A DNA stretch of 64,000 nt. Origin: Diphasiastrum complanatum (taxonomy: Eukaryota; Streptophyta; Lycopodiopsida; Lycopodiales; Lycopodiaceae). The DNA is taken from positions 21,082,709 through 21,146,708 of the forward strand of contig CM055103.1 of the NCBI GenBank assembly GCA_029204225.1. The letters are read 5' to 3'. Position numbers and translations under genes: made by a program. The notes beneath the pieces were generated by a model that worked only from the letters and a program-made list of their open reading frames with translations, was not told the origin of the DNA and ran no database searches. This document shows positions 26,701 to 40,900 of this stretch, piece after piece. The first letter of the stretch is position 1. The number at the start of each line of letters is the position of its first letter.

Positions 26701-29231
26701 AATACATGAAATTGTTGAGTGCACTACCCGGATTCCCATTCTTGAACAGCGACGGTGGAATATGTACAGAAGGTACCTACTCTCGTGCAAGAAGTACGTG
26801 AGACCAAATCATGGGCTTCTATCCTTAGATCATCTACCACCTCTTCGTCTTCTGTAGCACCCTCCTTAGACACCACGGTACAAGGCGTCTTGGCAGAACA
26901 ACAACGCCGGGATGACAAAAAGCTCAACTTAAGATTCCAGGGTCTTCCTACTGAGGGCACAGCACTGGACCAGGTTACCTCTTTGTTTACTTCATGCATG
27001 GGGCTCTCAGTTCCAGGTATCCGGTATGCTTGGCGCCTCCAGCATGATCCGAAGGTATTATTTGTCAAATTCAAAACTATGGATGACCGGCAGGCAGTTC
27101 TTCGTGCGTGTCGTACTCTCCAAGGCTCTCAGATTTACATAGATGATAACCTTACTCACTGCCAATGGTTACAGCGTGAAACGATTATTTAGGAGGCAAG
27201 GACAAAGCAACAGCGGGTGGATTCACCAATGGCAGCCCGCGCTTTTTCTCCAAGCGCAATAGGAAGTTGGGGTACTCAGGCATGGGAGCAGCCCTATAGC
27301 CCCGACTAGCGTCACATTCAGTTTTTGGAATTGCGGCGGCTTCTCCACCTCTTCTACGGCGGCTGACCTTGACATCTACATCTGCGTTCGGCTGATATTC
27401 TACTTTTTGCAGAGACATGAGTCTTCCAACACCCACTCCGCACATTCTGGTTTTCAATGGATTTCTGCTCCACGACCTATGCTACAAGGCAGGATACTTC
27501 GGGCCTCTGGTGGAGTTGCATGTTTGTACAAGTCAGTGTATACTCCTATTCGGTTGGTGTCTCAGAATACTTATGGCCGTTACTTGTGGCGTCAAATTAC
27601 TGCATCCTTCTTGGGGCCGGACAAGGACTTTGTGTGTTGTAGTGTGCTACTTTGCTCCGCACACTTCAATGTTTATGGATTTGGGAGGTGATCCTTTTCA
27701 AGCCCTTTTTTACAGCGTTGCTAGACTCACTATAGGGTTACATATTGCTTACAGGGGACTTTAATGCACGCATAGCCGCTCGCCAGACTGAGGATAAGGG
27801 TTACCCTTAGGATTAAGGGTATGTGCCCTTGGTTAAGGGCGGGCAAGTGACTATGCCTTGGTCGGAGGTATGGAGTCACGTGACCCTTGGATAAGGGATA
27901 CCCTTAGGATTAAGGGTAGGTGCCTTAGATTAAGGTACTAGTGTCCTTGGTTAAGGGCAGGTAGGTGTCTATGCCTTGGATGGAGGTATGGAACCTAGAG
28001 AGGTGTTAGAAAGTCATTGGATGACTATTTTTCTAAACCTTGGGCCTCAACCTTGAACCATATCACTTTAATGGTCTAGGACCAAAGTATACATGCACAA
28101 CTTGGGCAATGGGACCTAGTAGGAGGGTGCCCTTCTAAAGTGTCCATTGAGTTCCCAACTCCCACAAGAGAGGCATTCAAAGAGTCATAGGTTATGGAAG
28201 GAGTCTCTTGACCTTCCATAAGCCTATGGAGGTTCTTGGAGATGCTTTAACTCCCCTAGGCTTCTCTCTCTCATTGGATGGGCATGGAACTCCATAGTGC
28301 ACTGGAGGGGACCATGGGCCATTTATATGAGGGTAGTAGGGAGCCCATTGGGAGGAGGAGAGATCTCTCTTGTTTGCTTCGGGTGTAGAGTGTTTTCTTG
28401 TGTGTAGTATGCTTAAGGTTTGGATCTTGCTTATGGTATGGGACATAAGTAGGGTTTGGATCTTGAGTATGCTAGGGAGTGTTGTAGTATGCTTAGGGTT
28501 TGGATATTGCTTATGGTATGGGACATAAGTAGGGTTTGGATCTTGAGTATGCTATAATCTGTTGTGGTATGCTTGTGATTTGTTTATGGTTAGCAAGGGG
28601 GTGCTAGATAGGTCTTGCTTGGAGCTTGGATCTAGCTATGGTTGGGTGGTGAATACTTGAGGCCAGCTTGTTATCTATCTTCGTGTTTAAAGAGTAGGGA
28701 CACAGGTGGAGGAGAGATCCTTGGAGGCTTGAAGATCCTTACTTGCAGGTGGAGGCATCCTAGCTTGGAGTTGGGGAGCATCTTGAAGCTTGCAGGTTGC
28801 TTGGAGGACATTTGGAGGCTCTACCTTGGATATGGAGGACTTCCTCACCTCTACTTGTAAAAACAACGATACACCACCTCACAGATATCAAAGACAGTGC
28901 ACCGCTCACAGTCATGCTGCAGCTCGCACTACCCATCCTATCATGAGGGCACACAGTTCTCACCCTCCTAGACGACATCAGCGACGATCAGTATTACCTC
29001 CTACTACAGCTCATATCACATCCTTTTTCAGCAGCAGTACCAGATGATATGATTTTACTTTTAGCAGTTATTTTGTTCTCACTTACTGACAGTTTGTGGT
29101 TTATAGTTATGTTGTTCATTATTTTTTTCTTGGAGACATGTACTTTTATCTATCTTATATGCCTTTTGGCATGGAAAAGACATAAATAAAGCTTCTCTTC
29201 CTCTTCTTCTTCTTCTTCTTCTTCTTCTTCT

Positions 29232-29317
<86 letters not shown>

Positions 29318-32300
29318 GGCCCAGCGATGGTTGAGCGGATTCCTCTCACCTACTTTTCTTTTATTGTACATTGATGAGCTTGAAAGAGTTATTGAGCAAT
29401 GTGGTGATGCAAGTTGCAAACTAGATGACATTTCGATTGCCATCCTCCTTTAGACAAATGATGTGATTCTACTCTCCAAGACTTGAGAGGATTTACAGAG
29501 ACAATTGGACAATCTTCATGCTTTCTATACCAATGAGGTTTGGGGATTAACATTGAGAAGACCGAGGTTATGGTCTTCAATACATCCAAGGTCTTCATGC
29601 AGTGACAAGAGCTTATCTTTGATAGACAGCCATCGGAGATTGTGTCATCCTACACTTACTTAGGTGTGCTTTTCCCCGGCCCTATAGTTGGTATGAGACA
29701 AGCACTACTAATAGGCTTAGGATGGGACATGCTTCCCTTCTCCAGTTGGAGAAATTCAATTTTTCGAAATTATTTGAGATGCCCAGAGTAAGTGTCAGCT
29801 TTTTGATACCATTGTTACCCCCACAACCTTATATGCAGCAAAGGCATGGCGTACAAGTCTTGTCTCATCTGATTGGGCAATATCTCGCACCTACATATTT
29901 CTCACGCACGATACTACCTGAATTGTCCATCCCACAACAAGTTATCCTAGCAAAGTGTGCAGCCTTGTTAAATATATTCATTGAATTGGGATGTTCCCAA
30001 CCTCTAAGAAGAGATACACACAAGTAGCATTTATGTCATCTCAACATCTTCATAGCAAGGGTTATCGGTTGTCACAGTTTTCCCAAGCCTCCCAATTCCT
30101 TGATGCACATGGCATATCTATCACAGATCTTCCATCAAGTACCCACAATTACAACAAACGGTCCATATATAGACTATAACTTGATCAAGCACGGCAAGGC
30201 CAGTTAAGGGTCAAACCCAACTATTATCAGACTCACTTTTTGAGTTGGATGCAACAAAGTAATAATAATTTCTCATAAATGTGCTCATACATGAGTCCAC
30301 AACTACTAGGGACTAACGTAGGGTTGAGTCTACGACCTACTAAAGGCTTACAAATTGAATGTCAAACAATAATAAATGCCATTTAATGATGTTGGGTCCC
30401 AAACATAGTTGCAGCGGATCGCAATCCGGAACGTCAGCGATCCGCGACCCGGATCACGATTTTTTTTTTTTGTGAAAAAAAGACTAATGGCCAATTTTTT
30501 TTTTTGAGTTTAATACTAACTAAAACCTAATTGAATGGTGGACATGATGGAATGATTACAATCCAAGATATATCATAGCTCAATCACGCTATTTTAGATA
30601 GCCGATTCTAAAATGTACGTTCCGTTAAGTATTTCTGATTTCTAATAGAGACTAAGGCCTTTCCAAACATTTGCTTTTGAAATCAGAAATCACTTTTGCT
30701 TTTGAAATATCTGCTTTTCTAATAGATATCAGAAATCAGTTTTGAAATGGAGTTCTGATGCCAATGGTTTGCAGATCTACTGATTCCGTTTCTCCTTAGA
30801 CTGGCGGGAATTGTATACTTCTTGTGGAATAGCTGAAACCATCTACTGATGTCCAGATTGAAACCATCTGAAAACGCAGCCATCTGAAACCATCTACTGA
30901 TGTCCAGATTTCTGATGAATGTAGCCTACATCCATCTGAAACCAAGCAACAGATCTGCATAACAATTGCTTTGTTGATATCCATTCACATGATACCCATA
31001 TTGGCAACTTTCCAAAAAAAAAAAAATTGCAATCTGGGAAACCCCAACGGGAATTCCCGGATCGCGTTCCAGAACGTGGGTTTAATATTAATCAATTCAA
31101 AGAGCAACACGAGACTACAATTGAGAACTATAAAATATGACATGGGACCATAAGCCCATGGAATTGCTAGTGGACTGCATGTGAGGACAAAAATCACATA
31201 GTTTGGAAATTTTAAAACATTTAAGTGTGTCGACAGTTGTAAGTGAGTGTTTCAAACCTCAAGGGATTCCGAACATATAACCTTACAAATAATATGGAGA
31301 AAAAAAATTCTTCATAGGGAGGAACAACAATCCTAACAAGATTACTTTATATCACGTTGACCTTGCCTTAGTTGCATTTGAATGTTGTTCCAAAATCTAG
31401 AGCTTATTGCTGGATTTTGATGTTTGCAGCTTCTTTCACAGAAACACTTTACCTAGAATTCTTATTTACACATTTTGCAAATATAAATATAACAATATCT
31501 AACGAGTTACTATCTAGGTTGTTCATCTTTACCATATGCATTATGTTTTAGATAGCAAGATGTATGAAGCCTGACTACTCTATCAATTTGTGCAAAAGGC
31601 CTTGGGCTTACAAAATCAGAAAGCAATGCTCAGCGAAAAGCTCATGAGAAAACAATCAGCACTTGATAACCTCTGCAAGAGATGTCATCAAGGCCAAAAA
31701 ACTACCAAACTGGTTTAGAACCTAGGAAACAAAGATTTATTTTGCAGTTGGTGCCACTAACAAGATACAAACCTTAGTCAAAACAAAAGATCGTTGCTTA
31801 TCCAATTCCAGTGTATGGTAAGCTCCTAGCTATGACACACAAATGAGATGTCAGTCTCGTATTTGAGAAAACAAAAACATCCTAGAAACTAGCTTTGTTC
31901 ATTCTCCTTCAAAGAAAACTTAAAGATGATGAATGTTTAGAAAAATCTAAAACGAATCAAACAATGCTAAAACCAAGAAATGTTTAAGCAGCTACTGCAG
32001 GATACACCAACTCTCACCTTCACATGCTCATTCTCGACAACATTTTTCCCTCGAATACGTAGCACAGAAGCCACATTATCAAACTCGACAGCCTAAGCAA
32101 CAACAAATTATAAACTTCAGAAAAGCAATATGATTCAAGACTTGTGTGCAAACCCTAGAAATCAATGCAACCTAGACTACAAGATTCATGACAAAAATAT
32201 GCTACAAAGTCTTTTTTTATTCTTGACTACAAAGTTGAATTCTTCAACTCTTCTACAAATATTGAAGCAGAAAACATCCAAGTCCAAGATGAGGTCATAA

Positions 32301-34793
32301 TAAGTATCACATTTCATTGATAACCACAAGCTGTGTTCCAGAACCATAAAAATGCAACATGATTTTCAAACCGTAGGCCTAAATTAACCACAAGAAATAC
32401 ATATGCATTACAGCCCATTGCACATTTGTGTTACTTACTAATCAACACAATTCAGGTACCTATGGGTCCAAGGTGGCCTGGCCAGCCATGCATGACACCA
32501 CATGCCTTAGAATTGAGGGGAGGTACTACGAGAGTTGTCTATGAATGGGAGGAGATTCGTTCTACAGTACAAGTTTCGATGATTTGACGAGCTTACACCT
32601 TAGGAGTGTAACAATTGGTATCAAAGCCTAGTTCTAGAGAGAGAATATCAAGTTCTAGAGAGAGAAACTAAAAAAACACCATATTTATGTATAGTGGAGA
32701 GAGAACACTTGTTTTTGGCCATTTTGAGATTGAAATAGCCCTAAACATATGGTTTTTGAGGAAAAAGCCTTGTCAAAACATTTTGAAATGTTAAAGACTC
32801 AGTTCCAGCATTAGGGCGACCTAGTACAGCCAGATTTCATCTGATTTGGATGAGTGACCAAAATGGTACAGCTGAAAACAGATCTAGGCAAATTCTAGGG
32901 CAGGGGGCAGCCAGTCGCCTAAAAAACCAGTTTTTTGAGGTAGAAATACTTGTCAAAACTTTTTAAAATTAGGGCGACCTAGTACAGCCAGATCTTATCT
33001 GATTTGGATGAACAAGTGAAAAGTTAAAGCTAAAAAACAGTTCTAGGCGGGCAGTCAATCGCCCTACAGAACTTATTTTTTGAGGTAGAAATTCTTGCCA
33101 GAACTTTTTGAAAATCTAGGAGCTCATTCTCAGCACTAGGGTGACCTGGTACAGCCAAATTTCATCCAATTTGAATGAGCGAGCAGAAAGTTATAGCCAA
33201 AAACAGGTGTGGGCAGATTGTAGGGCAGCCAATCGTTGGCTGGAAGTTGGCGAAAACTCATTATTCTCAAAAGCAAAGCCTGCAAAGTTCCCAGCATGGG
33301 TCTCACTGGCCAACAAGAGAGGGTCACGCAAATTTTGGACTTCATAGGCGGTATTTTCAGAAGTTTCCAGGCCCTAGCCTTGCTGAAATTTCTGAAGTTT
33401 TACACGTTGAAGCCTCTTGCTGAGAGTTTTTGCTACGACCGATTGTTTTCACCAGCTCCGAGCTATTTGAAAGCAAAGTATACACAAAATGTACCCATGG
33501 GACGGTGCACTATCATTTCTAGAGCCAATACATATAATTGCCACTTTATTTCCCTCTTTTCCAGCCCATTACATCTCTAAATTATTGGCTTCATTTCCTC
33601 TACTTTTGTCAATACTTCTCTATGCAAAGGAGCCTCTTACCCTCTTATTTTGTATTCACTTTTCTTGCTTACGTATTCCTGTTAGATAGCCATTTCTACT
33701 GTTGAATTTGTAATCCGTAGTATGCACTGCAATTTACTAGCTTCAGTCCTACATTAATCTTCTTAATTTCTTTTCCTTGTTGAACATTTACTTGTCTTTT
33801 GTAAACATAGAAAATCAAGACGGTCATGTGCATATTCCCTTCCCTTCATCCTTTGCCTATTAGTCCAACCCACGAGGGTCTACCCGCTACACTGGAAATG
33901 GTCAATGTTGCCCCACAGTCGGACGTGAAAGATCGTTTGAGGTCAGTGGAAGAATCTTTGACCACACCTGATGGCATCCCTAACCCTTTAGTTTTACTTC
34001 TTCTGCATAGGAAAAGAAACAACAAAAGTAGAAGGGGCAGGTACAGACTGTGGGCTAGCGAAAGTTCTAGTTCGGAGGGAGCGATGATTGCGGAATCGTC
34101 TCCTCCAAGAGTATCTAGTGACTTGAAACGGCCATCTGTTGTTAGATGCTACCTGGGAGATGCAACAAACTTTGTGGAAGTCTTACCCAAACTTTGTCAT
34201 CGAGGACCACTGACTTGCCAAAAGAGGGAAAGGCTGTTGAAACCTAGTCTCGGCATGAGCATGCCAATCCACTAGATACACTGAATGCCAAATCTGAGCA
34301 CTGTGGGTCCTTTCACAAGTATGCATCTCATCTCATCTTCCCTTAGTACGTTTGCTTGACATTCCACCCGTGCACATGTGCTAAACCATTTCATTGCATG
34401 TATCACAGGATTGCGCTGCCTGTGTGTGTGAGCGTAATTGGAGCACACGGGCCCTCATTCACACGAGGAGAAGAAACAGGCTGTCAGTGAGTCAACTAGA
34501 GCGGTTGGTGTTCTGTAGCACCAACGCACGTCTTGCCAGGAGACTGCCGACCATTACGAGCGCATTGCAAGTGATAGGCTATTCTCCCATAGCATGTTGG
34601 TTGACGTCTCACTAATATGTTGGTTTCAATTCTTGATCATGTTGTTTTCCTAATATGCTCAATTTTAACCTTGCAGACAAAGATATCTGATTTAGAGCGC
34701 CAGGTTGATTTGCCTACGGACAGCGCCCATCCATGCCTGCAAATGACTTGGGCACACAGTTGATGGCAGAGAGAGAGAGAGGAAGCTTGCCGA

Positions 34794-34864
<71 letters not shown>

Positions 34865-36639
34865 GCTTGATCACCGAGAGCCTCCATTGTATGCGACAGA
34901 TGAGCCAGTATCAGAGGATGAGTAGGATGAGGATGAGCCCATTCAGGTTGTGTTCACCAGATCAGAGTGGGATAAGGCAGATGATATCGATGTTGGGCAC
35001 ACACCACGGGCAGGGCTCTGCTATTGTATATTTAGCAGTTTGATATCATGTTCCATGTTTGGCGGCCAGATGGTCGAACATTGTATGGACACCATTTTAT
35101 ACATTGTATCCAATGCTGGACACCTTTTATTTGTTGCACATTATATGTCGATGTCTAAATGTGATGATCTGTCTTCAATTTTATCTCAAATTGTATGTGC
35201 GTGTGTGAATCGTATTTTCAATTTATGAATCTGAAATTGTAGCCTTTGATTTCAGCACATACTTGCATTACACATTGTGCCAAGTGGCTATTCTCTTTGA
35301 CGAGATAGCTTCAATTTAAGTACAGGACAAAATTGTAGCAAGGATTGAAGAAGAAAAGAACAATTTTGTGTTCCGAAGATGCCAAACCAGCTACTACTGT
35401 ATTTCAGGCTTATTTTTTACTTACTCATGGAAGCCAGCCAAAGAAAAAGAGTCAAAGGTCATTTTGTCCCATACATTCCATAAACACATGCATTGCATTG
35501 CATTCAAAAAATAGAGATTGCGTTTCACAAAACCAGGCGCGTGTTGCACAAAAAAACACACTGTATATTGATTCAAGAGATGTATCAAAATAACATTACG
35601 TATCCCGCCACATACAACTGGGTCTGTTTTTATACTACTGTCTGACTATATGCCGCAGTATATCACTGCCGAAAATTACATAGAAACGGTCCGCCACATA
35701 CGGCTGGACCTTATCTAGTCCTAGCATTCCTACGAATCCTCCACTAACTCCTCGCCCTGGTCAGGTGCATTGTTATCTCGCTCTCGCTCTGCCTCCTAGT
35801 TAGCCCGATGAATTCGCATCCTTTCCTCGACAGCGGGGGAGAGGATCTGCAGCTCGGGGTGTCTCTGTCGAGTCTGTCGCTGCATCTCTGCAAATTCCGC
35901 CTCAAACTTCCGATGCCTTTCGTTGTGCCTTCGAACATCTTCCTCGAGCTTTCTCCTCGCTTCGCCCTCGGGTTTCGGTGGTATGCGCTCTGCCATCTCG
36001 ATCGACTTTCTCTCACAGCACCCTGGTTCTCAAACAGGCTCTCACAGCCTCTCACTGGCTCTCTCACAGCCTCTGAAAATGCCTCTCACAATGGCATTGT
36101 GAGTGCCTATTCATCCCCACAACCTGTTTGCCCACGTACAGCTGCTGATGATCCCTCCATGTGCCGCTGTACCTGCCCCCATGTGTTGCTCTCCCACGTG
36201 CTGCTCTCCCATTGGCCCCATGGTCTGCTCCCCCATAGTGCCCATGTGCTGTAGTACCTGCCCCCTGCCCCCTACCCCATGTACTGTCCCCATTTTTTTG
36301 GCCTATTTTTTGCATCTTAGACGCATTCTTTTACTATAATATATATTGAAATATATATATATATCATAGGTCCCGCGGTACCAGGTCCCGCGGATCCCGG
36401 TACCGCGGGACCATATATGGTATCGCGGTACCATATCGGTCGACGGTACCAAAAAAAAAAAAAAAAAAAATTTTTTGCGAAAATAACACGGGAAATTTTT
36501 TTTTTTTTTATATTATGGTACCGCCCTGGTACCGCGGATCCCAGGGCAGTACCGTACCGGTGGTACCACTGTTATGGTACCGACGGTACCATACCAGCGG
36601 TACCACAGGGTACTATGATATATATATATATATATATAT

Positions 36640-36683
<44 letters not shown>

Positions 36684-37619
36684 AATAGGATGAGGGTCCG
36701 GGCCGAATTGCCCGCATCCGCGTCCGGCGTCCGGACCCGGACGCGTCCGACCCCCAGACGCGGGGTCGGACGCGTCCAATTTTTTTTTTTTTTAACGACA
36801 AAATTCCTAAAAAAAATTTTAAAAAATCAAAAAAGGACGTGTCCGTACCGCACGGACACATCTGTGGCTTCAAATTTTTTTTAATTTATTTTAGTCTGAA
36901 AAAAATTTTAAAAAAAATTTTAAAAAATAAAAAAACCGGACGCGTCCCGGACTCGGATGCGAACGCGCGTCCGACGCGCATTCGCTTCCGGGTCCCGCTT
37001 CCTTAGGCATGAGGGTCCGGGCCGTTTTGCCCGCGTCCGCGTCCGGCGTCCGGACCCAGACGCGTCTGACCCCCAGACGCGGGGTCGGACACGTTTATTT
37101 TTTTTTTGAACAGATGCGTCTGGGGGTCCGTACGCCCCCGAACGTGTGACGCAATTTTTTTTTTAATTTTTTAAAAAAAAAATTGAAAAAAAAAAAAAAA
37201 AAATCGGACGCGTCCGCCATCCGCTTCCTTAGAGATATATATATATATATATATCATAGGTCCCGCGGTACCAAGTCCTGCGGATCCCGGTACCGTGGTA
37301 CCATATCAGTCGGCGGTACCGAAAAAAAAAAAAAATTTGCAAAAATAACATGAGAAATTTTTCTTTTTTTTTTATATTATGGTCCGCGGATCCCAGGGCG
37401 GTACTGTACTGGCTGTACCATAACAGCGGTACGTGGTACCGCCATTATGGTACCGCGGTTATGGTGCCGCCCAAAATCCGCGGTACCAGGGCGTCACCAA
37501 AAAAAAAAACGAAATTCCTGTGTTAATTTCACAAAAAAAAAAAAAAAAAAAATTTGGTACCGTGGATCAGTATGGATCCGCGGTATCGGGATTCGCGGAT
37601 CCTGGTACCGCTGGATCTA

Positions 37620-37672
<53 letters not shown>

Positions 37673-37904
37673 CAGACATGAGGGTCCGGGCCGGACGCAG
37701 GCATTCCACGTCCGGCGTCCGGACCCGGACGCGTCCGACCCCCAGACGCAGGGTCGAACGCGTCCGTATTTGCCTAAATACAACTAAAAAAACTAAAAAA
37801 AAATTGAAAAAAAAAAAGAGGACACGTCTGGGGACCCGGACGCACCTCTGGTGCGTCCGCGACGCACGTCCGGACGCACGTTCGAACGCAGGGTCCGCTT
37901 CCTT

Positions 37905-37952
<48 letters not shown>

Positions 37953-40900
37953 TAGGTCCCGCGGTACTGGGTACACGCGGATCCCGGTACCGCGGGACCA
38001 TTTTGGTACCGCGGTACCATGATGGTACCGCAGTACCACAATATAATAATATATTTATTATTTAATTTTTTTTTTAATTTTTTTTTACCTAAACCTACCC
38101 GCCCCCCTCGCATTTCCTCTGAAATTTTTTTGCGCCCTCTCCGCCCTGCCATCGCTGCTGGTTTTTCTTGCCTGCCTTTGATTCCTTGCGTCGCCCATCG
38201 CCCACGCAACGCCCTGCCTTGCATCTGATTTCCTTTGCCCTGCATTCGCCCATTTTCAGCGTCTCTCCAACAGTGAACCCTGTTGTTTTTTTTCCAGCAA
38301 TCCATCCCTCATTTCATCTGCAATGGTGCAATCCGACCTTTCCGGTCTGTGGGACGAGGTAGACATTGTCAGGCGGGTTGCCGACAAGGCCAACAAGACC
38401 GGTCAGAAGATCGTGCGCTGCCGATACTGTCTCGTCGAGTTTGCTGCATCCCTCACTCGCCTTAAAGGCCATCTGCTCGGTGCATGCGCCAAAAATGGTG
38501 CCACCTTGAATGCTGCCCCTTGTGGCAGCATGACCGTCCCCGACAGGCAGCGACTACTGGACACCTACGGGCCGCGGCTCGTGGCAGGGGAGAACACCAT
38601 TTCGGAGGGCGTTCTCCGATTTTGCACCGCTCCTTATGTGACTAACCCAGAGTTGCTGCCTGCTTGGCTGGCACGCACGAGGAGAGGGAGTGCATCTTCC
38701 TCTGGTCCCTTTGCCCCTCAGACAGCTCTGCCTCATGCACCCCCATCTGCTCAGATTCCGGTGGATCCCGTCCCATCGCGTCCGACAGTTGCCACTGCGG
38801 TTCCACCACCACCAACTGTTGCTCGCACTCCACCAGTCTACGACTTTCTCATGGACTCTCCGCCACCCGAGCAGGCCCAGGATGGTACTGGGCGGGCCTT
38901 CGAGGATGTGGAAGAGATCCCTTCTTCCTTCCCTTCCCATCCGGATGACCTCCTCAGCCAGCAGTTTTCGTACCCCATGCCAGATGTTGCCCCTCCACCA
39001 GTGCACCCCACCTATGCTGCTGCACCCATCCCTGCCAGTGCATCCCACTCTCCCCATTCCACGTCTACAGCCGATGCATCCACCAGCGCCCAGCCTGTCG
39101 CGTCATCGTCCATTCCCGTCACGGTTGGTGCACCGTGCTGGAGGTCCACCACCCGTCGTCCACCAGGGAGAGCCCTCGTGCAGCAGACCATTCGCGGCGC
39201 GCATCAGCCGCACATGGACAGAGAGGCCACACAGGCCGTGGCCAGTCTGGTTTACGAGCTGAACCTGCCCTTTGCCATCATCGACTCTGAGCCCTTCAGA
39301 AGGGCCTTCCGCCTTGCACAGTCTGTCAGCCCTAGCTGGAGAGTCCCTAGTTCAGAGGTTGTCCGCACACACATGCTGAGGGATAGGGTCGAGTCCTTGT
39401 CTAGAGAGATGGAGCCTCTGCGTCGGCACTGGGCCACTTACTGTTGCAGCATCATGTCCGATGGCTGGACTGATGTCAGGAGGAGGCCGATCCTCAACAT
39501 ACTGGTCTCCAGCTGCATGGGCACAGTTTTTGAGGGCAGTGGATTACAGCAGGGGGGGGAGAGTCATATCTGCAGAGTTCATGTTTGATGTCATCAGGTC
39601 TTCCATCCTAGCCATAGGCCCACAGCATGTCGTCACGGTGGTGACGGACAATGCCACGAACTGCATTCAGATGGGTGTACTGCTAGAGGCCGAGTTCCCT
39701 CATATTGTTCATACCCCCTGTGCAGCCCACGGCATAGACCTTTTGATGGGGGACATTGGAGCACTTCCCTGGGTTAGAGCCATCGTCCGGGAGGCCCTCT
39801 TCCTGGTGACTTTTGTCACCAGAAAGAGGCGTGTTCTTGCCATGTTCCGGGTGTTTAGCCATCTGGACCTCCATAAGCCAGCCCCCACGCGCTTTGCATT
39901 CGACTTGGTGGTCATCGACCGTTTGATCAGGTGCAGGGCCCAGCTTCTACAGATGGTTGCCAGTGATCTTTGGGGTGCCAGTACATTTCCGCACACTGAG
40001 GATGGGGAGCACTTTTCTTCCACGGTGAGGGGAGACCAGTTCTGGAGGGATGCACAGACATTGTCAGGACTGCTTCGACCACTCTACATTGTGCTCCGCA
40101 TGGCTGACAGCGAGGGGTCGACACTTGGACTGGTGTATGAGCTCATGGACCGGATTGGACAGTTCCTGCAGCTGCCCATCTTGCAGCCAGAGAGGTAAGC
40201 GGTACAGTGTTGCAATTGACCTTTATCTTTTCAGTACTTGCTAGTTTGTTTTTCTGTCAATGTTAAGCTTTTTCGTAATGCCCTAAACCACATGCCCCTC
40301 ACCTGCAGGATGACAGAGCTGAAATTCATATGGGAGACGCGATGGAACTACTTCCACAGGAGTATCCACAGCGTTGCACACATGCTGCATCCCCTCTTCC
40401 TCTCTCCGACACAGATCGCAGACAGGGAGCTCGAGGCCGATTGGCTTCAGTACATTCACAGGGTGGGTCCACACATAGGTTTGGATCCTATCAAGCTTCG
40501 CCCTCGGGCTTCGGTGGTATTCGCTCAGCCATCTCGATCGACCTTCTCCTCACAGCACCCTGATCCTTGAACACCCTCTCACAGCACCCTGGCTCTCAAA
40601 CAGCCTCTCACAGCCTGTCACCGGCTCTCGCTTGCTCTCTCACTGTCTATCACTAGCCCTCTCACAGCCTCTGAAAATGCCGACCACAATGGCATTGTGA
40701 GTGCCTATTTATCCCCACAGCCTGATCGGCCATGTGGATCCCCATCATCCCTCCATGTGCCTCCGTACCTGCCCCCATGTGATGCTCCCCCCTGTGTTGG
40801 TCTCCCATTGGGCCCATGGTCTGCTCACCCACAATGCCCATGTGCCTCTGTACTTGCCCCCATGTGATGCTACCCCCCTGTGTTGGTCTCCCATTGGCCC

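Larger units (their letters stand above)
34276..36364 (+). mobile_element. 3' half of a hAT element, host of nested insertions
   Basis: Carries the hATC dimerisation exon (34409-34569), an acidic C-terminal exon interrupted by a (GA)n tract (34798-34859), a 3' region matching 9760-10330, a broken copy of the convergent ORF (35796-35996) and its upstream region (36070-36340). At 36365, in a TA tract, the next element is inserted. The missing right terminus is probably the one at 41192-41273. Confidence 0.68.

Noticed and set aside
27797-27990. Interstitial telomere repeat
   Set aside because: TAAGGG/CCCTTA words are irregular and do not form a TTTAGGG array.
29150-29443. Minus-strand frames encoding RE and E repeats
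   Set aside because: Translation of (TC)n/(TTC)n microsatellite; the same holds for SL-repeat frames at 34692, 43689, 50157, 52173, 57390, 57735, 61129 and 61638.
31600-31735. A minus-strand stretch resembling a decayed Pelota WDS/MQEGL exon
   Set aside because: It needs several indels and contains stops; intact in-phase exons for the same residues were found at 13770-13815 and 12249-12324.
36417-38022. Frames with YIYIYI repeats and RTRP segments
   Set aside because: Translation of (TA)n and of the GC-rich transposon ends; no protein-coding signal.
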